This document shows positions 23,901 through 35,900 of a stretch of 64,000 nt of DNA, piece after piece. The stretch spans positions 49,307,001 through 49,371,000 of the forward strand of contig NC_091256.1 in assembly GCF_042477335.2 (NCBI RefSeq). The letters run 5' to 3'. Below the pieces are notes generated by a model, which worked only from the letters and a program-made list of their open reading frames with translations, made no database searches and was not told the origin of the DNA. This DNA comes from Ovis canadensis. Lineage: Eukaryota; Chordata; Mammalia; Artiodactyla; Bovidae. Made by a program: the position numbers and the translations under genes. Numbering within the stretch: position 1 is the stretch's first letter; the number at the start of each line of letters is the position of its first letter.

Positions 23901-26900
23901 GTTGAATTTTGTCAAAGGCCTTCTCTGCATCTATTGAGATAATCATATGGTTTTTATTTTTCAATTTGTTAATGTGGTGAATTACATTGATTGATTTGCG
24001 GATATTGAAGAATCCTTGCATCCCTGGGATAAAGCCCACTTGGTCATGGTGTATGATCTTTTTAATGTGTTGTTGGATTCTGATTGCTAGAATTTTGTTG
24101 AGGATTTTTGCATCTATGTTCATCAGTGATATTGGCCTGTAATTTTCTTTTTTTGTGACATCTTTGTCAGGTTTTGGTATTAGGGTGATGGTGGCCTCAT
24201 AGAATGAGTTTGGAAGTTTACCTTCCTCTGCAATTTTCTGGAAGAGTTTGAGGAGAATAGGTGTTAGCTCTTCTCTAAATTTTTGGTAGAATTCAGCTGT
24301 GAAGCCGTCTGGACCTGGGCTTTTGTTTGCTGGAAGATTTCTGATTACAGTTTCAATATCCGTGCGTGTGATGGGTCTGTTAAGATTTTCTATTTCTTCC
24401 TGGTTCAGTTTTGGAAAATTGTACTTTTCTAAGAATTTGTCCATTTCTTCCACGTTGTCCATTTTATTGGCATACAACTGCTGATAGTAGTCTCTTATGA
24501 TCCTTTGTATTTCTGTGTTGTCTGTTGTGATCTCTCCATCTTCATTTCTAATTTTATTGATTTGATTTTTCTCTCTTTGCTTCTTGATGAGTCTGGCTAA
24601 TGGTTTGTCAATTTTATTTATCCTTTCAAAGAACCAGCTTTTGGCTTTGTTGATTTTTGCTATGGTCTCTTTTGTTTCTTTTGCATTTATTTCTGCCCTA
24701 ATTTTTAAGATTTCTTTCCTTGGAGGACTTTTAAAACCACAACTTTCTAGGCTCCACCCCTAGCATTTCCAGCTCTGTAGGTCTAAGGCTGAGAATTTGC
24801 ATCTCTAACAAGTTATGCTAATACTGCTGGCCAAGGGACCAACACTTTGAGAACTCAAATGATCTAAAGGCGATGATCTAAAGGCGAAGGAAAGAGCAAC
24901 CACTCCAGTATTTTTACCTGTAAAATTCCATAGACAGAGGAGCCTGGCAGACTACAGTCCATGGAGCTGCAGAGTCCTATGCGACTGAAGCAACTGAGCA
25001 CGTGATCTAAAGGCTCTTTCAAGCAACCCATCATCAAAGACTTTAATAAGGTCATGTTTTCCTGGGAAAAGACACCGATGTTTATCTTCAAAAGGCCTGT
25101 CCATGGGAAGCAATCTAGATGTCCATCGACAGATGAATGGATAAAGAAGCTGTGGCACATTCATACAATGGAATATTACTCAGCCATAAAAGTGAACACA
25201 TTTGAGTCAGTTCTAATGAGGTGGATGAACTTAGAGTCTATTATACAGAGTGAAGTCAGAAAGAGGAAAACAAATATATAGTATATTAATACATATACAT
25301 GGAATCTAGAAAGATGGTACTGATGAGCCTATTTTCAGGGCAGCAATGGAGACACAGACATAGAGAACAGACTTGTTGATATGGGTTGAGGTGGGGGAAG
25401 GAGAGGGTGGAACGAATGGAGAGAGGAACATGGAAACATATACACTATCATATGCAAAATAGATAGGCAGTGGGAATTTACTGTATGACTCAGGGAGCTC
25501 AAACTGGGGCTCTGTGACAACCTAGAAGGGTGAAATGGGGTGGGAAATGGGAGGGAGGTTCCAGAGGGAGAGAACAAATGTATACCTTTGGCTGATTCAC
25601 ACTGATGTATGGAAGAAATCAACACAATATTGCAAAGCAATTATCCTGCTGCTGCTGCTGCTAAATCACTTCAGTCATGTCCAACTCTGTGCAACCCCAT
25701 AGACAGCAGCCCACCAGGCTCCCCTATCCCTGGGATTCTCCAGGCAAGAGTACTGGAGTGGATTGCCATTGCCTTCTCTGAATTATCCTTCAATTAAAAA
25801 CAAATTTTTTTTAAAAGGCTCTCCAAAGAAGACATACAGATGGCTAACAAACACATGAAAAGATGCTCAACATTGCTCATTATTAAAGAAATGTAAATCA
25901 AAACCACAATGAGATATCACCTCACACTGGTCAGAATGGCCATCATCAAAAAGCCTACAACCATAAATGCTGGAGAGGGTGTGAAGAAAAGGAAATGGTC
26001 TTGCACTGTTGGAGGGAATGTAAATTGATACAGCCAGTATGGAAGACAGTATGGAGATTCCTTAAAAAACTAGGAATAAAATCACCATATGACCCAGCAA
26101 TCCCACTCCTAGGCATATACCCTGAGGAAACCAGAGTTGAAAAAGACACATGTATCCCATTGTTCATTGCAGCATGATTTACAACAGCTAGAACATGGAA
26201 GCAACCTAGATGCCCATCGACAGATGAAGGGACCAAGAAGTTGTGGTACATATACACAATGGAATGTTACTCAGCCATAAAAAGGAATGCATTTGAATTA
26301 GTTCTGATGAGGTGGATGAACCTAGAACCTATTATACAGAATGAAGTGAATCAGAAAAAGAAAGATATCATATTCTAATGCACATATACGGAAACTAGAA
26401 AAATGGTTTTGAAGAATTCATTTACAGGGCAGCAATGGAGAAACAGATACAGCGAATAGACTTATAGACATGGGGAGAGGGGAGGAGAGGGTGAGATGTA
26501 AAGAAAGAGTAACATGGAAACTTACATTACCATATGTAAAATAGGTACCCAATGGGAATTTGCTGTATGGCTCAGGAAACTCAAACAGGGGCTCTGTATC
26601 AACCTAGAGGGGTGGGATGGGGAGGGAGATGGGAGGGAGGTTCAGAAGGGAGAGGATATATGTATACTTGTGGCTGATTCATGTTGAGGTTTGACAGAAA
26701 ACAACAAAATTCTGTAATCCTTCAATTAAAAAATTAATTAAAGAAAAAGGCTCATCCAGTAAGTTGCTGACTTAGTGTAATGTGGAAACTATCCTTTGAC
26801 TTAAATGTGCCTTGTTTTTAGTTTATTTTAGTTTTTATTTGCTTTTGCAAAATAAGAAAGATGAATGTTATTCCAATTATTACACAATCATAATAATAGC

Positions 26901-29900
26901 ACTTACTAATATGTTTAAGAAACATTTAAAAGAATATATGCTATGTGATATTGAAGTATCATTGTATAGTCCAAAATAGGATAATGGATGGCTGGAAATC
27001 AATACCTGACTCTGCTCTATTCATCAAAACCATCTGTCCTCTAGTAAATACCTAAGCTGCAACCTCTGAAATCAACTGTTTTGGTGCTGAACTATAGGCT
27101 TGGGCTTCCCTGGTGGTTCAGATGGTAAAGAATCTGCCCATAATGCGAGAGACCTGGGTTCAATCCCTGGGTTGGGAAGATCCCTTGGAGAAAGAAATGG
27201 CTACCTACTCCAGTATTCTGGCCTGGAGAATTCCATGGACTGTATAGTCCAGAGGTCACAAAAAGTCAGACACAATGAGTGACTTTCACTTCACTTCACC
27301 ATATGCTTAACCTAACATTTCTTACATGCCTCATACTTTGAGTTTGCCAGTTGGCCTTAATATTATAACTTCCCTAAGAGGAGAAATAACAAAACAAATG
27401 ATTGACCCCAGAAAAGAAAAGCTGACAGTGCAGTTTTATTGAAATTAACTTGACATATTTCATAGATTTCTCTTTTCTTCACCCCAAAGGTATCCAGAAG
27501 TTCAAAGGCCAGTATTTCCATAGCCGCCAATACAAGCACCCAGAGGGATTTGAAAAGAAACGCATTTTGGTGATTGGAATAGGAAACTCAGCCTCAGATA
27601 TTGCAGTTGAGTTGTGTAAGAAAGCTGCTCAGGTAAGATGCTCCCTGATTACCTTGTCTGCTGGGGGTGGGGGGTGGGAGGAGAGGAAAAGGGAAGGGCA
27701 TAGTAGAAAATCACAGCCATATAACCAAGGCTCCATTACTTAATAATTGTTGATTAGTTGGTTGGTTGCCCAGTGTGGTATCATAGGAAATTAAGAAATC
27801 AGGAAGCCAGTCAATCTCCCAGCTTTGCCGTTAATCAGCTGTGTAACCTAAAGCAAGTCATTTTACTTCTCTGGACTTCTCCTCACTTAAGTTTGGATCA
27901 GACAACATTCAGCACAGGAGGCCTTGTTTCTACCCAGGGGCTTCTATGAGTTGACCTGCTCATCTTTGGAGGAGTGCCTTTTAGAAATTTAACACATATT
28001 TGAATTCTATTTGAAATGTAAACAATCCATAGTTCCCAAGAATCATTTTTTAAAAAAGAGAGATTAAATAAACAATAAGACTCCCAAACAAGATCATAAA
28101 TATTTAGGTGCTTCCTGAGGCCTTCCGACCACTGTTATCTTTGCACCTGTTCAGGAATGACACAGCTTAGCTGCCAGCGTCAAACATTATAAGATGCAGA
28201 TGATGCTGACAGAGATGGTTGGGAATGGCAGAAACTAAATCCCTTTTAGAAGGACAGGCCTAGGCAAAGATGAGAAAATAGCTTAGGTTCCTCTCCCCAC
28301 AGCAAGCCCTTTCAACATGGTCTGGATTCCAGGGGCTCTATCACTCTTAGACGGGCCTCCTTAGCCTGGCATCTTCTGGCTACTCAGGATTTACTGCGGC
28401 CATGTCTACCACTGCCAAAAGTGCCCTATCCTGAGACTCACACTGTCAGGACTCAAAGGTTGTTGTTGTTCTTGAGTCATTTAGTCGTATTCGACTCTGT
28501 GACCCCATGAACTATAGTCCTCCAGGCTCCTCTGTCCATGGGATTTCCGAGGCAAGAATACTGGAGTGGGAGGCCATTTCCTTATCCAGGGGATCTTACT
28601 GGACTGGGAATCTAACATGCATCTCCTCCACTGGCAGGCTCTGGTTCATACCCCTGAGCCACCAAGGAAGCCCCAGGGCTCAGATGCCTAGTAGCAAACC
28701 ACTTATGATAAACATACGTGGTGCTTCCCCAGCAGGTTAATGAAGGGGTTCCACTGGGACCTGTCAGAGTTACCACCCTGAGGACAGAGCAGGTCATTAA
28801 CACCAGAAAGAGTTGTACTAGACACAGGAGGTCCTCACCTTATTTATGAAAAGAAACTACTTTTCATTTTTCAAAGTTTTAAGGCCTTCATGTGAAGAAC
28901 AAGTAAAGAGGCAGTAACTGTAAAGGCTCAGAGAAGAGCCAGCTCAGGTGGGGGAAGTGCCAAGTTCAGTCCCGTTGCTGTTTGGAAAACCTGACAAGCT
29001 TGAGGAAGGGAGTATGATGAAAGGAGCTGACCTAGCCGTCAACTAAGTGAAGCTCCATACTAGACCACTACATTTTGCAGGTCAGTGATTTGGGCTTAGA
29101 ACAGCTGATCCAAAGATCTTAGATTGCAAGAGTCTATTTCCTCATATGGGCTTTGCCATGTAAAAGCCTGTCTATCACACTAGATTCAGTATTTTTTTTT
29201 CTTGAGTAATGCATTTATTATGTTAAATGGCATTCACCATTTCACTGATTTTTTTTTTAATTTTAAAATCTTTAATTCTTACATGCGTTCCCAAACATGA
29301 ACCCCCCTCCCACCTCCCACCCCATAACATCTCTCTGGGTCATCCCCCTGCACCAGCCCCAAGCATGCTGTATCCTGCGTCAGACATAGACTGGCAATTC
29401 AATTCTTACATGATAGTATACATGTTAGAATGCCATTCTCCCAAATCATTCCACCCTCTCCCTCTCCCTCTCCCTCTGAGTCCAAAAGTCCGTTATACAC
29501 ATCTGTGTCTTTTTTCCTGTCTTGCATACAGGGTCGTCATTGCCATCTTTCTAAATTCCATATATATGTGTTAGTATACTGTAGATTCAGTATTAAGTAA
29601 GCACCTTAGCTATATTCGTGTGCTTCCCAGCTCATTAATCTTTAAATAGTGTCTTTCCAACATTTATTAGATTAATAACATAATTGATCATTATGATAAA
29701 ATATCTTACACTGAGTAATGCACTCTCAATCCTTCTTTGACAAGGCTTACCAGAGATTTTCTAGGAGCTGTGTAGGTAAGAGTTAGAACCAGGTGCACCT
29801 GCAAAGCTTAAAATTACAGTCTAAACTCACCTTAGTCCTAAGTGTGCCCTGCTTCTGTTAAAGGAAGTTCATGTTCATAATTATATGACTTGTTCTACCA

Positions 29901-32900
29901 CAGTCCAACCACCCACTCAAAATGCTGTGTGATGGTGCTGAGTTATCCATACACTTTCCCACCAAAACCCAAATCTCTGGTCCTTTGCCTGAAGTATACA
30001 TCTGATCCTAAATCCTTAGACATATCACACTGATAGCAGCTAGTGGAGCTAGCCAGATTAGACTCCCCTGCTGCAGGTATGGTGACAGAGAAAGAAAGGG
30101 AATAAAATAGGCAGAGCTTCCAGTGTGAACATGGATTGATCCTAAGTGTGTTATTCACTCAGTCATGTCCAACTCTTTGCAAGCCCATGGACTGTAGCCT
30201 ACCAGGCTCCTCCATCCATGGAATTCTCCAGGCAAGAATACTGAAGTGGATAGCCATTCTCTTCTCCAATGGATCTTCCCAATCCAGAGATCAACCCTAA
30301 GTCTCCTGCATTACAGGCAGATTCTTTACCAACTGAGCCACCACGGAAGCCCTAAAGAAGAAGGGCAGATGATAAGTAATGGAAAGAGACTTCACAGAAA
30401 TATCTAAGTATATTACCTAATGCCTAGCCAAAGTATTGGCTAAGCCAACAAAAGGATAGCAGCAGAAACAGTCAGGATGTTAAGTATATTACTACGCACA
30501 GACCAACAATTCAACACCATTTTATATAAGTGCTACTTTACAAGTTAAGGAGTTGAGACCCAGAAAAATGTGTCTCCAAATTCTGGCTCACTCCAGATAT
30601 GAGGCACTACATGAAACTCCTCCAGCCTAAATTTACAAAATAGTAATAGCTAGCAATACCTGTCATTGGCCAAACAATAATTTCAGTCCTTTACATGTAT
30701 CATCTCCTTTAATTGGTACAATAATTCTATGAAGCAGGTACTGCTACTACCCCTATTTTATGGAGAGAAAAACAGAGACACAGAGAGGTTGAAGTAACTC
30801 ACTCAATGCAACACAGCTTGTAAGTAGTAAGGCTGGGAATCAAACCCAGGTAGTCTGAATCCAAAGTCCTCAATCTAGAATTCACAGTCTTCAACTCTTA
30901 AGTCAATCAGTTTGTTACAAGGGAGTATTAACGTGTTTATCAAGTCTTTGTACAATAGAACTCACAGAGTTCTAGCATGTAAAAGTACTGACATGCAAAA
31001 TTTTAAGAAGCAAATGAAATATGTATTTTGTTAATGGAGAAGTAACAGTAAACAAGGTAAAGTACACACTTGAAAAGAGATTAAAGTGTACATCTTGAAA
31101 ACCAGGGCAATATGAGTATACAAGGTAAAGAATACATCTGACATACACACACACACACACTACTAGAAATAAAATAAAAGCCCATCTGTAAAATGTATAA
31201 TCAACAAGGAACTACTGTACAGCACAGGGAAATATACCCAGTACTCTCTAATAACCTATATGGGAGAAGAATCTGAAAAAGAATAAACATATGTACATAT
31301 ATACATTAATATAACTGATTACCTCCCATATTAACTTCCATATAAAGTAATATCTATGAATAGTAAAGGTTAGATTTTTAAACTCTGAGTTTTTAAAATA
31401 CATTCAAAGTTAAAAATCTGGCTTTTAGGCTGCAATCACTCTATCAGCGTAAATACCCCTGGGCACCACTTGTACGATAAAGCTGACCCAGAGCAGTGAA
31501 CACTAGAAGATCCTTCACTTTGAAGTCAATCACCTTTAAGACAAAGCATTTCAGCCAGTTCTGGGGCCATACATGTGGTATATTATCTACACAGTGGGTT
31601 CCTCCCAAAAAAGATGATGCCCTAATGTGAACTGCATTCCTTTTTGCTCACCAGGTCTTTATCAGCACCAGACATGGTTCCTGGGTCATGAGTCGTGTCT
31701 CTAAAGATGGCTATGCCTGGGACTTGGTGTACCACACCCGGTTTAAAACCATGCTCCGAAATGCCGTGCCACGAAGAGTTGTAAAATGGATGATGGAAAA
31801 AGGGATGAATCAATGGTTCAACCATGAAAATTATGGCCTTGTCCCTCAAAACAAGTAGAGTTATTTTGCTTTTTTATGGTATACTCATTGATAATCAGGG
31901 TTGTCAGAAGGGTTTCTCTTTGAAAAGAGCCAGATCGCTAACATGGTAGTTCAAACCACAACCTAACAGTAAGGGTATCATATAGCTCCCAGATTTTGAA
32001 TCCCAGATTCATTCTGTATGTCTTTTAAAAAGTTAATATTTGAGAAGATGAAGTATAAATATTATGAGTTGCTCCAGAGAGTAGAACTAGGATTGGGGAA
32101 GGACTTCCTAATACCCAGAGCTATCCAACATTGGAAAAGGCTGTTTTAAGAGATTGTGACCTTCCTTTCAGAAGGTGGGGTGGGAAAACTGATCCAAATT
32201 CTACAGGAGCCTGTTATCAAATAAAGAAAAATAAACATCCATATTGTTTGCTTGTGTTCATAAGATCAGTGATGTATAACTTGGAGATTAACAGGCAATA
32301 AATATGTTCTCAAAAGCTACCCATGGGAAGAACTCTTATGGTGTAGAGTTAGCAAAGTATAACAGGCTCTTTCCCCCCTCCCCCGCCAAAAAAAAAAGAA
32401 CAGGTGAGCTTTGCAGTCTTTCAACAAATGCAATGTGGCTGCTGTATTCTCAGATCTGATATATATGCCATGCAGCCTTTTTTTTTTTTAAGTGGTTCTC
32501 AAATCTAAAAAAGAAAAGGAAATTCTAGACATAAACCAGACTTTGCCCCACTATTCATGCTATCATGCTATCCATGGATATTTGAGATATCCCCAAACTT
32601 AATTCTATGCAATAATTTTCACACTATCCTCTTAATTAGTTTCAAAACTGATGGGAATTTAACACATTTTTTCTTCCTTACTTATGATCAGATAGAGATT
32701 AAATGAAGCAGCAAGATAATTAAAGGTAGATAACATAAAGCAACAGTGGAAATATCAGCAGGATAATGACAACTGGAGAACTCAGGAATTGATCACAGGC
32801 GTTGGCATTTTGTCCAAACCCTTAGGATGTCTTTTTTTGCAATGTGTTTTGCCCACATCATCTACATGCATGTTTTCCTTATTTGTTGAAGGAAGAGATA

Positions 32901-35900
32901 TGTGACATGTGAATAAAGTCTCATGTGACATGAGAATAAAGTCTGAGAGTAAAGCTTGGGGTAGGCCAAGTTAGAAAGTCAAGTTACAAAGTTTTACAAT
33001 TTTCTCAGATCCAACCCCATAAAATATTAACAGAGTTCAAAACTCCTCACTAAATACTCCCTTCTGAGTGTTTTCTTCTGCGTGTTTCAGATACCTTGTT
33101 AAAGAGCCCGTCGTAAATGATGATCTTCCAAGTCGTATACTCTATGGAGCCATCAAAGTGAAATCAAGAGTGAAAGAGCTCACAGAAACATCTGCCATCT
33201 TTGAAGATGGAACAGTGGAAGAGAACATTGACATCATTGTCTTTGCAACAGGATATACTGTCTCTTTTCCCTTCCTTGAAGATCTTGTTAAAGTAGAGAA
33301 TAATATGGTCTCACTGTACAAATTCATGTTCCCTCCTCAACTGGAGAAGTCAACTCTTGCATGCATTGGTCTCATCCAGCCCCTAGGTTCCATTTTCCCA
33401 ACTGTTGAACTTCAAGCTCGTTGGGTAACCAGAGTTTTCAAAGGTAAGTGAGTGAGTTAGCAGGCAGGTGAGTGGCTGAGGGTTTCATACTTGGTGGACT
33501 TTGCTCAAAAACAAGTTTAGAAAAGGAGGTTGCCAAAAAGAAGCTTTCCAACCTTGGCTGCTCTCACAAAACTGGCATCCTAAAAAATTAGCAGAGAATT
33601 CAAAAAATAACCAATACTGGGATACAAGAATAAATATCCATAATCATTCCTTTAAAATATTAGAAAATTCAGAGAATTTCAGTTGGCATAGTGTTAAGTA
33701 CATTATTACTTTTTGTTGGACTAATGAGAGAACAGTGAAGAAGGAAGACATCTATGACTCCAAGTTTTACCTATAAAATATTTATAAATTCCTTGGGATA
33801 TGTGCAAATCAAGAGACCTAGGGCCTACTCCATACTTAACTTCAAATTAAGTCTTAATATCTAAGCACCTCAACCTCACAGATCCCATACAAGCTATAAA
33901 ATTATTGAAATATTTCTCTCTGAGCATTGTGTAGCACTTTGCACTTCTCAGAAGACTGTTACTGTCTCCCTGATCCCAGGGTTCAATTCAGCTACACAAA
34001 AATTTATTGAATATTCAGCCCTGTGCTGGAACTTGGTGGCATAGAGACAAATTTAAATGGATCATTTCAAGATAGTAAGACAAATGCTTTGTCAGAGGAA
34101 TGCATGGAGTGTTTGGAAAGAAGAGAAACGGTGCTGAGCAACAGCAGAGTGGGGCTGAGGAAGGGCATGTGGTCAAGGAAGACTCCTAGATAGCTGGGTT
34201 TCCCAGGGGCAGAAAAAGGAGCCCTTAAGTGAGAGCACAGAGGTGTGATATAGATGGAGAGTTACATGCTATCTGCTATTCCTAGAACATGGGGTGTGAG
34301 GCAGAGAGGGGTGAAAGATTCTTCTTAGAGAGCAAGGGACCAAAACAGAGGAAGCTTTTAAGGCACACTAACAAGTTTCAGAGAAGGCAATGGCACCCCA
34401 CTCCAGTACTCTTGCCTGGACTATCCCATGGACAGAGGAGGCTGGTAGGCTGCAGTCCATGGGGTTGCGAAGAGTCGGATACGACTGAGCAACTTCACTT
34501 TCACTTTTCACTTTCATGCATTGGAGAAGGAAATGGCAACCCACTCCAGTGTTCTTGCTTGGAGAATCCCAGGGACGGGGGAGCCTGGTGGGCTGCCGTC
34601 TATGGGGTCGCACAGAGTCGGACACTACTGAAGCGACTTAGCAGCAGCAGCAGCAGCAACAAGCTTGAATATAAAATATAGATCAGCTCTTTCCTAATTT
34701 CTTGTTATTTAGTCTCTAAGTCATGTTCAGCTCTTTTGTGACTCTGTAGACTGTACCCTGCCAGGCTTCTATGTCCATGGGATTTCCCAGGCAAGAATAC
34801 TGGAGTGGGTTGCCATTTCCTTCTCCAAAGGATCTTCCCAATCCAGGAATCGAACCTGCGTCTCCTGCATTGCGGGCAAATTCTTTGCTGCTGAGCCACC
34901 TGAACCCCCTTCCCAAATTTAGCTGGTAGACCCAAAACCATCCAGTGGACCCTTAGGAATCCTAATTAAGTTTGACCTGAAGACCTAGAATCTCCACTTA
35001 AGAAAGCTCTTCTGCCAGAGGACCCAGTGAAAGGTTCTAAGCAAAGACCAGACATTATAAGATTTACATTTTTGGTAGATTATTTCAGCATTAGTGTGAA
35101 AGATAGATTTGAAAGTTGAAAGTGACCAGAGACCAGTGAGAAGGCTATGTAATGGTCTATACTAAAACATGATACCCCCTCAGCCAGGCAAAGAGACAAG
35201 GTGGAGGAGACAAATAGTTAAGAATAAAACCAGCAGGACATAATGATTGGCTCCAAGAAGAAAAATTAGAGGGAAAGAGCAGAATCATAGGTGACTTGCA
35301 GATCTCAGGTAGTGGAAACTGGATTGAGAGTGGGGCTGTGATGAGGGGAGGCGTGTGGAAGGGTATGCAAGCCTGAGCAGGAGGACTTCAGTGATAAGCT
35401 CAATTTTGGCCTCACTGAATCTGAGATGTCTGATGACTAGCCATATCCAGGGAGTGTTAGTTCTTCATTCATGTCTGACTCTTTGCAACCCCATGGACTG
35501 TAGCCCACCAGGTTCCTCTGTCCTTGGAATTCTCCAGGCAAGAATCTGGAGTGGGGAGCCATTCCCTTCTCCAAGGGATCTTCCTGACCCATGGATCAAA
35601 CCTGGGTCTCCCTCACTGAAAGCAGATTCTTTACTGTCTGACCCCCCAGGGAGCCAAAAAAAGTGAAAGTGTTAGTTGCTCAGCCATGTCCGATTCTGTG
35701 CAACCCCATGGACTGTAGCCTGCCTGAGAAACTGACCATTTTTCAGCGTGTCTGAAGCTCCAGGGACACTTGTAACACAGATGGACTCCCAAGCACAGAA
35801 TGATAACTCACTCTTTCTCCATCCCTACTTTCCTACCCTAGCTTGTGCCACTCTCTCCCTCACCTGGTTTACTTCACAGCCTCTTAACTGGTCTTTCTGC

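Noticed and set aside
23296-24477. A 393-residue open frame on the minus strand that looks like a gene
   Set aside because: It is the L1 ORF2 reverse transcriptase ([13 protein letters not shown]) of a truncated copy with a target duplication, not a host gene.
31852-31858. Apparent premature TAG at the end of FMO2 exon 6
   Set aside because: The TAG lies inside the GT donor (AA|gtagag); splicing to 33091 restores Lys-Tyr and the family phase.
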